A DNA stretch of 64,000 nucleotides from an uncultured Lachnospiraceae bacterium (lineage in GTDB: Bacteria > Bacillota > Clostridia > Lachnospirales > Lachnospiraceae), in NCBI GenBank assembly GCA_934437985.1, contig CAKSBI010000001.1:133579-197578 (forward strand). Reading direction: 5' to 3'. The translations under genes and the position numbers were made by a program. Under the pieces are notes generated by a model that saw only the letters and a program-made list of their open reading frames with translations, did no database searches and was not told the DNA's origin. Below, one piece after another: positions 35,824 through 43,435 of this stretch (positions within the stretch are counted from its first letter, which is position 1; the number at the start of each line of letters is the position of its first letter).

Positions 35824-35986
35824 GATAGCACTCCATCAAATTACGATGACAGTCATAAGGCTATTAACCTTATGCCCAGATAAAAAAGCTACAGGGCTTC
35901 TCCTCTTCGGCGTCATTTCCTTTCTTCTATCATCATATGCACCTGTATGCATCAGACAGTCTACTGATAAATAACGCACCTCTATC
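35824..35986 (-). promoter_or_regulatory. Lysine riboswitch (L-box) of dapAB
   Basis: Minus-strand RNA begins GATAGAGGTGCG (35975-35986), continues AGTAGA, then GACGCCGAAG, CTGGGC, ACTGTCATC and ends GGAGTGCTATC (35824-35834). Order and wording are those of the L-box aptamer; P1 is GATAG/CTATC. About 163 nt. It fills most of the gene-free interval 35678-36037. Lysine binding should favour the attenuator downstream and switch dapAB off. dapL is not under this element. Confidence 0.93.
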
Positions 35987-36002
35987 AGACAATATATTAA
36001 TT

Positions 36003-36031
36003 ATAATACTCTCAGCATATTCATTTGTCAA
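36003..36031 (-). promoter_or_regulatory. Promoter of the riboswitch-dapAB transcript
   Basis: Minus strand: TTGACA (36026-36031), 17-nt spacer, TATTAT (36003-36008), 7 nt after the stop of the CobA-like gene. Confidence 0.7.
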
Positions 36032-36037
36032 GTGTCA

Positions 36038-36664
36038 TTATGCTTCAATCTCTCCATCCGCTTTTTCAGTGTCAGAAGGGGTATCCGTACCAGATACATC
36101 ATCCGGTACTGCAGCCCCAACCGGACCAACCGGTTCAACCATACCTGGCATTTCTGCTGCCCCGGCGGAATCCAGGGAATCCTTAACCAATTGAATCTCA
36201 GATACAATATCCGTATGCTGCACTAATTCCTTAGGCATATATTTTCCTGTCATAATAAGGTCTATACAGTCATCACAGTGCTCAATAAGCCTGTATATAT
36301 CCTGGACACTTATCATTCCAAGGTCAAGCATTCCAAGCACCTCATCAAGGACCAGAAGATCACATTCCCCGGTCTCGACCACTTTATTGGCAAAATGAAA
36401 CGCATTCATCAGATTATACTTCTCTTCCTCCTTACGGTCATCCGGAAGCATGTCATAGCATTCCTCTTCCTTCTCAAAACAAAAAACCTTCATATCAGGC
36501 TCAAGTCTTGCCGTGCACGAAAACTCTTCCAGATTGCGTCCCTTAAGAAAACTGATGAATACCACTTTTCTGCCAAGGCTGACAGCCTGAATACACTTAC
36601 CCAGTGCCGCAGCCGTCTTGCCCCTGCCTTCACCAAATATCACCTGAATAACATTACCATTCAT
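36038..36664 (-). CDS. CobA/CobO-like corrinoid adenosyltransferase family ATPase
   Basis: 208 residues from the ATG at 36664 (GGAGG upstream). P-loop GEGRGKTAAALG, Walker-B-like LLVLDEVLGMLD and the family's late TGKYMPKELVQHTDIVSEI place it with ATP:corrinoid adenosyltransferases. The usual GKTT is GKTA here. A disordered, acidic Pro/Gly-rich C-terminal tail of about 45 residues (after SEIQLVKDSLD) is unusual. No cobalamin genes adjoin, so salvage of imported corrinoid, or another P-loop role, is possible. Confidence 0.75.
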   Translation of the reverse strand: MNGNVIQVIFGEGRGKTAAALGKCIQAVSLGRKVVFISFLKGRNLEEFSCTARLEPDMKVFCFEKEEECYDMLPDDRKEEEKYNLMNAFHFANKVVETGECDLLVLDEVLGMLDLGMISVQDIYRLIEHCDDCIDLIMTGKYMPKELVQHTDIVSEIQLVKDSLDSAGAAEMPGMVEPVGPVGAAVPDDVSGTDTPSDTEKADGEIEA

Positions 36665-36737
36665 TATAGCCTCCATCCAATCCTATAAATAATCTTATAG
36701 CAAATTGATTTTAGCATATCCTTACAAAAAAGGCAAA

Positions 36738-37391
36738 TCATCCCTCGGAAACCTTTTCTTCAACATACTCAAGCTTGCTTACAGATACCTCGTATGCAAT
36801 CCTTTTTTCAACCTCTTCTTCATTGATTTTTTTCTGATACTCACGGCTTTGTATGCGTCCCCATATCTGTATATGGCCTCCCACTTCAAATGTCTCAGCA
36901 TATCTGGCATTACGTCCCCAGCATATACACGGAATATAATCTGATTTACCATACGGTCTGTTAACTGCAAGCAGTATATCGGCAATTTCCCTTCCAAGCG
37001 GAGTTTTACGGTATACAGGCGGCTTACAGATATACCCGTCAAGAAATATCTGATTAGGCTTATGCATATCCGCTTCATCCAGATACTCTTCCACAACATG
37101 AACCTCCCTTACAAAGACAGACAGCACCAGGCGGTTTCTTGTCTCCTCATGGCGGTTATAAGACCTGAACTGCCCTGTTGCTTCGAGATAACATCCCCTG
37201 TAATCCTTTGTAACATCCATAAGTCTTTCTGATACAAGAAGCGGTATAACGTCATATGTATCGCTAAGCCTCGGAACAGACAGTTCAATCATATAAAACC
37301 CTTCCCCATACACCTCATGACTAAATGAAAACTCGCTTACTACTTCTCCAGAAATGTCCACCTGATTATTGGTAAATACTTTATCCGGCAT
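36738..37391 (-). CDS. Double-OB single-strand DNA-binding-like protein
   Basis: 217 residues. Two SSB/PriB-like OB domains in tandem: about 1-100 (NQVDISGEVVSEFSFSHEVYGEG...) and about 110-215 (NQIFLDGYICKPPVYRKTPLGREIADILLAVNR, then IPCICWGRNARYAETFEVGGHIQIWGRIQSREY). The second carries the classic SSB W-G-x-x-A pattern; the first is more diverged. No acidic SSB tail is present. It may bind single-stranded DNA in replication or repair; related Clostridia proteins are annotated as SSB. A promoter lies upstream and no replication gene adjoins. Confidence 0.75.
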   Translation of the reverse strand: MPDKVFTNNQVDISGEVVSEFSFSHEVYGEGFYMIELSVPRLSDTYDVIPLLVSERLMDVTKDYRGCYLEATGQFRSYNRHEETRNRLVLSVFVREVHVVEEYLDEADMHKPNQIFLDGYICKPPVYRKTPLGREIADILLAVNRPYGKSDYIPCICWGRNARYAETFEVGGHIQIWGRIQSREYQKKINEEEVEKRIAYEVSVSKLEYVEEKVSEG

Positions 37392-37445
37392 AAATCTAGC
37401 TCCCTTCTCTTCAATAATTGTACTTTATTGATTTATTATGCTTTC

Positions 37446-37474
37446 ATTATATTCCATTTTCTGTCATTTGTAAA
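37446..37474 (-). promoter_or_regulatory. Promoter of the SSB-like gene
   Basis: Minus strand: TTTACA (37469-37474), 17-nt spacer, TATAAT (37446-37451). Confidence 0.65.
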
Positions 37475-37610
37475 CCTATATTTTGTAATTTTTTTGATAA
37501 AACAGAAAATAGACCTATCCCGGCGCCGGATATACCGGAATATGTCCATTACATAATCTGTCTATATATGTGCTGTATCCCTGTATTATCAGTATATCTC
37601 TGCATTATTG

Positions 37611-38303
37611 CTATAAGCTTTTTATCATCTCCAACAGGAGCTTCACGGAATTTCCAATTGCTTTCCGCTCAAACTCCGGATAGTCCATACTTGCCGAATC
37701 GTCTGCCTTATCAGAGATGGCCCTTATTATAAGGAACGGAATACTATTAAGATATGCAGCCTGTGCTATCGCTGCACCTTCCATCTCTGTACACAGTCCA
37801 CCAAAGTTCTTAATAATGTTATCTTTAACAGACTTATCTGCGATAAACTGATCCCCACTCACAACTCTTCCGGTAAATACATTAATATCCTTGCAAACCC
37901 TCCGGCAGCATTCCTCCGCCAGATTAACAAGTCCCTCATCTGCCGCAAATGATAATGTATCCATTCTCGGAATCTGCCCCGGCGGATAGCCAAAAGCGGC
38001 TGCATCTACATCGTGCTGAAGTGCGTCAGTTGACAAAACAATATCACCTATATCTATTGCGCTGTCAAGCGACCCTGCAATTCCTGTATTAATGATCATA
38101 TCAGCACCAAACTCACATACAAGTATCTGTGTACATATTGCGGCATTAACCTTACCAATTCCCGACCTCACAACTACCAGCTGTTTTCCTGCTATCCTGC
38201 CTTTGTTAAACTTCATCGCAGCTTTTTCTATAACTTCGACATCATCCATTGATTCAATAAGCCTGGATACTTCCTCATCCATGGCTCCAATAACCGCTAT
38301 CAT
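37611..38303 (-). CDS. mtnN: 5'-methylthioadenosine/S-adenosylhomocysteine nucleosidase
   Basis: 230 residues. MIAVIGAMDEEVSRL, the GIGKVNAAICTQ phosphorylase-family segment, NTGIAGSLDSAIDIGDIVLS, the catalytic Glu region TEMEGAAIAQAAYLNSIPF and ISDKADDSASMDYPEF match MtnN. Cleaves MTA, SAH and 5'-deoxyadenosine, recycling adenine, which Apt encoded next door then uses. The AGGAG site is 13 nt from the ATG, a little far. Confidence 0.95.
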   Translation of the reverse strand: MIAVIGAMDEEVSRLIESMDDVEVIEKAAMKFNKGRIAGKQLVVVRSGIGKVNAAICTQILVCEFGADMIINTGIAGSLDSAIDIGDIVLSTDALQHDVDAAAFGYPPGQIPRMDTLSFAADEGLVNLAEECCRRVCKDINVFTGRVVSGDQFIADKSVKDNIIKNFGGLCTEMEGAAIAQAAYLNSIPFLIIRAISDKADDSASMDYPEFERKAIGNSVKLLLEMIKSL

Positions 38304-38368
38304 CAGACCAACATTACTCCTTTCGTATCATTTACCACTCAAAGCATTAACCACATAATTGGTACTGC

Positions 38369-38893
38369 CTATTTGCCTTCATAACATATAACTGATTCAA
38401 CATCATATCCGGCAAGCTTTTTACGGCCGCCAAGCCCTGCAAGCTCAATAAGAAATACTATCTTAACCACTTCCCCGCCAAGCTGCCTGACAAGATCAGT
38501 TATTGCCTCTATAGTTCCACCTGTTGCAATAAGGTCATCTATAATTACAACCTTCTGCCCCGGCTTAATTGAGCTCTTATGCATCTCAATAACTGCCGAG
38601 CCGTACTCAAGGTCATATTCTTTCCCAATAGTCTCACAAGGGAGCTTACCCTTCTTTCTGACCATTGCAAAGCTCTTATTAAGCGCATATGCAACCGGCA
38701 TCCCGAATACAAAACCTCTTGATTCCGGTCCTACAACTACATCAAAATCAACACCCTCAAGCCTTGATATAATCTCATCAATTGACAGCTTAAGGCTCTC
38801 CGGCTGCTCTAACACACTTGTTATATCCCTGAAAATAATTCCTTCCTGGGGAAAATCAGGAATACTTCTTATATAGCTTTCCAGCTTATCCAT
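38369..38893 (-). CDS. apt: Adenine phosphoribosyltransferase
   Basis: 174 residues; start at the ATG at 38893, 8 nt after GGAGGG, rather than two codons earlier. IPDFPQEGIIFRDIT, GPESRGFVFG and the PRPP loop VVIIDDLIATGGTIEA are diagnostic. Converts adenine plus PRPP to AMP. With mtnN 65 nt downstream it forms an adenine-salvage pair. Confidence 0.96.
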   Translation of the reverse strand: MDKLESYIRSIPDFPQEGIIFRDITSVLEQPESLKLSIDEIISRLEGVDFDVVVGPESRGFVFGMPVAYALNKSFAMVRKKGKLPCETIGKEYDLEYGSAVIEMHKSSIKPGQKVVIIDDLIATGGTIEAITDLVRQLGGEVVKIVFLIELAGLGGRKKLAGYDVESVICYEGK

Positions 38894-38960
38894 TACCATA
38901 CCCTCCGATATTCTTATTTTGTATACTATTTTATACCATTATTCTGTATTTTTCCAGTAC

Positions 38961-38980
38961 AACGGATAACATTATCCGTT
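38961..38980. repeat. Perfect 9-bp-arm palindrome ahead of apt
   Basis: AACGGATAA, CA centre, TTATCCGTT, 15 nt beyond the stop of the histidine phosphatase gene. A 2-nt centre is too short for a good hairpin and there is no T-run, so it looks more like a protein-binding site than a terminator. Confidence 0.45.
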
Positions 38981-38994
38981 CCGGGGCAGACATA

Positions 38995-39603
38995 TCAGTC
39001 ATATGTTATATTTTCAGATAAGATATTAATACCATCCGCAGTTATATCCAGCAGGGTAACACCACAGTTACTCTGCACCCCGCCCTTCCAGAAGTCCTTC
39101 AGGGCAGTTCCCTTAACATATGACATAATACCTCTTATCACCGCCCCATGCACTGATAAAAGTATCACTTCATCCGTGTCAGCATATGTATCCTTCATGT
39201 ACTCCATGAATTCTGCCGTTCTGCCACAAAGCCCTGCTATAGATTCACCGCCATCGGCAGGCTCATACACATCAGGTGAATCAAAAAGCCTTGCAAGCTC
39301 AGGATACTTATCACGGTTATCCTTATCATACTCGCGTCCCTCATAGGCTCCAAAAGATATCTCTGCAAGCCTGTCATCCGTAATCACCGGAATATCCCTG
39401 TCACGCCTTATTATATCAGCAGTCTCCAGTGCACGTCCAAGCGGACTTGAGTATATCATTGTGAACTTGACATCCTTCAGTCCCCTGGCAGCCGTACGCG
39501 CCATGCTTCTTCCATTCTCATTAAGCGGAATATCAGTCCTTCCCTGGAGCTTCAGCAGCCTGTTCCAGTCTGTCTCTCCATGTCTTATTACATACAAATA
39601 CAT
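38995..39603 (-). CDS. Histidine phosphatase family protein (phosphoglycerate mutase-like)
   Basis: 202 residues. RHGETDWN near the N-terminus holds the phospho-accepting His; Arg-Leu in YSSPLGRALETA, the Glu in ISFGAYEGREY and the second His in LLSVHGAVIR complete the active site. Substrate is not predictable; GpmB/CobC-like enzymes act on small phosphates. AGGAA precedes the ATG. Possibly co-transcribed with apt. Confidence 0.92.
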   Translation of the reverse strand: MYLYVIRHGETDWNRLLKLQGRTDIPLNENGRSMARTAARGLKDVKFTMIYSSPLGRALETADIIRRDRDIPVITDDRLAEISFGAYEGREYDKDNRDKYPELARLFDSPDVYEPADGGESIAGLCGRTAEFMEYMKDTYADTDEVILLSVHGAVIRGIMSYVKGTALKDFWKGGVQSNCGVTLLDITADGINILSENITYD

Positions 39604-39700
39604 ATTAATTCCTCATTTCATTTTTTCTGAACCATTAATATGGTACTCTACATTTATAATGCTGTCAAACAACGACTTTTAACGACATATAAAAACATAA

Positions 39701-39729
39701 TTGCATATATATTACATATAAGCTATACT
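39701..39729 (+). promoter_or_regulatory. Promoter of the HPt/dual-receiver pair
   Basis: TTGCAT (39701-39706), 17-nt spacer, TATACT (39724-39729), 25 nt before the ATG. Confidence 0.7.
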
Positions 39730-39753
39730 ATCATGTATACGGGGGTGATATAT

Positions 39754-40335
39754 ATGGATTATTCCTTAGAGATAGAAGGTATTGATGCCGATACAGCATT
39801 AAAAACCATGTCCTGCAGTTATGAAGACTATATGGATATCTTAACTACATACTACCGCACACTTAACAGCAGGATTGACGAGATAAGACAGGCATATGTG
39901 ACAATGGACATACCAAACTACATAATACTTGTACATGGCCTGAAGTCATCTTCACGCGCTATCGGCGCATATAAGCTTGGTGATATGGCATATGGGCTTG
40001 AGCTTGCAGGAAAAGCCGGAGACACTGATACTATCAGACATAATACGGATGCCTTTCTTGATTACGTTACTGATATATATAACAGGCTTTCACAGGCATT
40101 TGAAACTAACGGTTACCTTGAAGATGCTTCGGAGGAGGAACTCGTATACATGTTAACAGAACTTAAGGAGTATATGGGCAACAACGATATCATTATGGTC
40201 AATGATATTATGGAACAGCTTGAGTCTGTGTATGTCAACGATACGGCTGCCCGGTTAATTAACCGGATTTCCGAGCTGTCTCTTCAAATGGAGTATGGAC
40301 AATGTATTGAATTAATAGATGATTATCTGATATAA
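39754..40335 (+). CDS. HPt-domain phosphotransfer protein
   Basis: 193 residues from the ATG at 39754, preceded by GGGGGTGATAT; longer frames upstream have no site. HPt helices span about 20-110, with phospho-His 61 in LVHGLKSSSRAIG. A C-terminal helical part (about 120-193) follows. Paralogue of the HPt protein at 31100-31744 with the same two-part layout. The next gene, 40 nt on, encodes a two-receiver protein, the natural exchange partner. Confidence 0.8.
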   Translation: MDYSLEIEGIDADTALKTMSCSYEDYMDILTTYYRTLNSRIDEIRQAYVTMDIPNYIILVHGLKSSSRAIGAYKLGDMAYGLELAGKAGDTDTIRHNTDAFLDYVTDIYNRLSQAFETNGYLEDASEEELVYMLTELKEYMGNNDIIMVNDIMEQLESVYVNDTAARLINRISELSLQMEYGQCIELIDDYLI

Positions 40336-40375
40336 TTATAATAGAATAAAACATCGGTTATGGGGGGCGCGCTAC

Positions 40376-41323
40376 ATGGCAAAAAGAAATATTGTACTTA
40401 TGCACAATAACACATCTTTATATAATTCTTTATACGATACAATCTCATCCAAATATAATTGTATCGTTTTAAAACCTATTGTCAGTGATTTCAAAAAAAT
40501 ACCTGATAATATTATTGTCGATCTTTTTATAATCGACCTGAAAGACCTTGTAAAAGCAGATATATTATACTTATGCGATAGGTTAAATACAAAAAGGTTT
40601 GCCCTGACACCGGTGCTCTACACCGGTTCATATGTTTCCAATACCGTTTTTGCATCAAAGGTATCCCAGCTTCGCAGGACCAAGTATATAACAAGTACTG
40701 ATTATGGAACCATGACTGATGATATTCCAATGATATTGGGGGAAACCTCCCATTTAGCAGCTTTTGATAACAATAGCATTACTGATAATATGCCTGCTGA
40801 TGCTGCCGGTAATCCGGTTACTGATACTGCTGCACCACAGGCTTCAGATACACAGGCTGCACAATCAGCAGTACCAAAGGCTGCAGCTGCTTCCACGAAA
40901 GCACCTGAAGCAGCTGCAATACCAAAAATGACAACCACTACCACAGTTAAGACTTTCCCTGGCAAAAAGACAATACTAGTTATTGATGATGATGTTAACA
41001 TTCTTACAACCGTTGCCAAATATCTTGGCAGGGAATATACTGTCATATCCGTAAGGACAACCGCACTTGCTTTTATGAAAATAGGCGTCAAAAAGCCCGA
41101 CCTTATCCTGCTTGATTATATGATGCCTATATGCAATGGCATGCAGACCCTTGAGATGATCCGCAGGCAGTTTGAGACAAGTAAGATTCCTGTTATCATG
41201 CTCACATCATTTACGGAAAAGGAGCGTGTTCTACAGTGCTTTGAGCTCGGTATAAGCGGCTTCCTTGTCAAGCCTGTCAGCAAAGAGGACATGCTTGAGG
41301 CTGTACATAAAGTCCTGTCATAG
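40376..41323 (+). CDS. Two-receiver response regulator, N-terminal receiver degenerate
   Basis: 315 residues. C-terminal receiver (about 197-315): TILVIDDDVN, phospho-Asp 247 in LILLDYMMP, VIMLTS and FLVKPV; nothing follows, so no output domain. N-terminal 1-125 has the receiver pattern (RNIVLMHNNTSL..., DLFIIDLKDL) but lacks the acidic pair and the K-P motif, so probably cannot be phosphorylated. A flexible Ala/Thr/Pro linker of about 65 residues (130-195) joins them. Likely acts by protein contact with HPt or flagellar/chemotaxis partners. Confidence 0.85.
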   Translation: MAKRNIVLMHNNTSLYNSLYDTISSKYNCIVLKPIVSDFKKIPDNIIVDLFIIDLKDLVKADILYLCDRLNTKRFALTPVLYTGSYVSNTVFASKVSQLRRTKYITSTDYGTMTDDIPMILGETSHLAAFDNNSITDNMPADAAGNPVTDTAAPQASDTQAAQSAVPKAAAASTKAPEAAAIPKMTTTTTVKTFPGKKTILVIDDDVNILTTVAKYLGREYTVISVRTTALAFMKIGVKKPDLILLDYMMPICNGMQTLEMIRRQFETSKIPVIMLTSFTEKERVLQCFELGISGFLVKPVSKEDMLEAVHKVLS

Positions 41324-41373
41324 ATTTTCAGACCATATATTTTACTCTGGATCTCAGCTTATTTTATTTGCTA

Positions 41374-41402
41374 TTGAATTTTTTCTCCAACAATATTATA
41401 AT
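41374..41402 (+). promoter_or_regulatory. Promoter of typA
   Basis: TTGAAT (41374-41379), 17-nt spacer, TATAAT (41397-41402). Confidence 0.75.
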
Positions 41403-41461
41403 GGTAACCGCGTTTTATCGCAGATGTGTTTATTGTTATAGTTTCAGATTGGAGTTTTAAA

Positions 41462-43291
41462 ATGATACAGACAAGAGATGATATAAGAAATATCGCCATT
41501 ATTGCCCATGTTGACCATGGCAAGACTACTTTAGTTGATGAACTTCTTAAACAGAGCGGGGTATTCCGTTCTAATCAGGTCGTACAGACCAGAGTTATGG
41601 ATTCTAATGATCTTGAACGTGAACGTGGAATCACGATTTTATCCAAGAATACCGCCGTTATATATAATGATGTCAAGATTAATATTATTGACACTCCCGG
41701 ACACGCTGACTTTGGCGGCGAGGTTGAGCGTGTCCTTAAGATGGTTAACGGTGTTGTACTCGTTGTTGATGCATATGAAGGTGCAATGCCCCAGACTAAG
41801 TTTGTTCTAAAAAAAGCACTTGAGCTTTCATTACCGGTCATTGTATGTGTTAATAAGGTTGACCGTCCGGACGCACGCCCAAATGAGGTTGTTGATGAGA
41901 TTCTTGAGTTATTCATAGATCTTGATGCTGATGAATCACAGCTCGACTGTCCATTTATATTTGCATCAGCAAAAGGTGGCTACGCTTCCCTCTCGGCTGA
42001 CGAACCGGGAACGGATATGATACCGCTTTTTGAACAAATCATTAACTACATCCCGGCTCCTACAGGCGACCCTGATGCCGGAACCCAGGTACTTATCAGC
42101 ACAATCGATTACAATGATTATGTCGGAAGAATCGGAGTTGGGAAAGTCGACAACGGTGTGATCAGGGTTAACCAGGAAGCAGTCATCGTGAATGCACATG
42201 ATGAATCCAAGAATAACCGTGTTAAGATAAGCAAGCTGTATGAATTCGACGGTCTTAAGCGTGTTGAGGTTGAAGAAGCCGGCATCGGCTCTATTGTTGC
42301 AATTTCAGGTGTTGCAGACCTCCATATCGGAGATACGATATGTTCACCGGAGAATCCTGAGGCGATTCCTTTCCAGAAGATTTCAGATCCTACTATATCT
42401 ATGGATTTTATAGTTAATGACAGCCCACTTGCCGGACAGGAAGGAAAATACGTTACTTCCAGGCATCTTCGTGACAGGCTCTTCCGTATGCTTAACACTG
42501 ATGTCAGCCTTCGTGTCGAAGAGACAGCCTCAACAGAGTGTTTCAAGGTATCGGGACGTGGAGAATTGCATCTATCTGTCCTTATTGAGAATATGCGCCG
42601 TGAAGGTTATGAATTTGCAGTCAGCAAGGCAGAAGTATTATACAAAGAAGACGAAAAAGGACACCGGCTTGAGCCGATAGAGCGCGCGTATGTTGATGTT
42701 CCGGATGAATTCCAGGGCTCAGTTATAGAAAAACTAAGTACACGTAAGGGTGAGTTACAGGGAATGACCCCTCTTGGAGCAGGCTATACACGTCTTGAGT
42801 TCCTTATCCCATCCCGCGGACTTATCGGCTATCGTGGCGAATTCATGACAGATACCAAGGGAAATGGTGTTATCAACACGGTATTTGAGGAATATGCCCC
42901 ATACAAGGGTGATATTGCATACAGAAAGCAGGGTTCACTCATCGCATTTGAATCAGGTGAATCTGTTACCTACGGACTGTTCAATGCACAGGAGCGTGGT
43001 ACATTATTCATAGGTGCCGGAGAGAAAGTATACAGTGGAATGATCGTCGGCCAGAATGCTAAAACTGACGATATCGAGGTAAACGTATGTAAGAAAAAAC
43101 AGCTTACTAATACACGCGCTTCGGGCTCTGATGACGCACTCAGACTTTCACCACCTACAATCCTCAGTCTTGAGCAGGCGCTTGACTATATTGACACAGA
43201 TGAGCTTCTTGAGGTAACTCCTAAGTCACTCAGGATCAGGAAAAAGATACTTGACCCGACACTCCGTTACCGTGCAAAGAAAAACAGTTAA
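41462..43291 (+). CDS. typA: Translational GTPase TypA/BipA
   Basis: 609 residues from the ATG at 41462 (GGAG upstream). GTPase motifs: AHVDHGKTTL (G1), RGITI (G2), DTPGHADF (G3), NKVDR (G4), SAKGG (G5). EF-G-like domains follow and the BipA-specific RGLIGYRGEFMTDTKGNG segment. Ribosome-binding GTPase used for subunit assembly and stress growth. Single-gene unit ended by a strong hairpin. Confidence 0.97.
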   Translation: MIQTRDDIRNIAIIAHVDHGKTTLVDELLKQSGVFRSNQVVQTRVMDSNDLERERGITILSKNTAVIYNDVKINIIDTPGHADFGGEVERVLKMVNGVVLVVDAYEGAMPQTKFVLKKALELSLPVIVCVNKVDRPDARPNEVVDEILELFIDLDADESQLDCPFIFASAKGGYASLSADEPGTDMIPLFEQIINYIPAPTGDPDAGTQVLISTIDYNDYVGRIGVGKVDNGVIRVNQEAVIVNAHDESKNNRVKISKLYEFDGLKRVEVEEAGIGSIVAISGVADLHIGDTICSPENPEAIPFQKISDPTISMDFIVNDSPLAGQEGKYVTSRHLRDRLFRMLNTDVSLRVEETASTECFKVSGRGELHLSVLIENMRREGYEFAVSKAEVLYKEDEKGHRLEPIERAYVDVPDEFQGSVIEKLSTRKGELQGMTPLGAGYTRLEFLIPSRGLIGYRGEFMTDTKGNGVINTVFEEYAPYKGDIAYRKQGSLIAFESGESVTYGLFNAQERGTLFIGAGEKVYSGMIVGQNAKTDDIEVNVCKKKQLTNTRASGSDDALRLSPPTILSLEQALDYIDTDELLEVTPKSLRIRKKILDPTLRYRAKKNS

Positions 43292-43363
43292 CCTTTTAGT
43301 CAGATACAATTGTATGATGTCTGGGTCAAAAGCCCCCGGCTTTGATGCCTGCGGATTGTTATA

Positions 43364-43407
43364 AAAACGCACACAGAGTTTTAATCTCCATACCCTGTGT
43401 GCGTTTT
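43364..43407 (+). terminator. Terminator of typA, possibly two-way
   Basis: 13-bp perfect stem AAAACGCACACAG (43364-43376) / CTGTGTGCGTTTT (43395-43407). T-run on the plus strand and A-run on the other side also allow stopping of the facing esterase gene. Confidence 0.9.
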
Positions 43408-43435
43408 ACTGTGCATTATCGTATATTAATATTCA

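Noticed and set aside
43327..43346. Small hairpin TCAAAAGCC-CCC-GGCTTTGA after typA
   Set aside because: No T-run after it; the 13-bp hairpin at 43364 is the convincing terminator.
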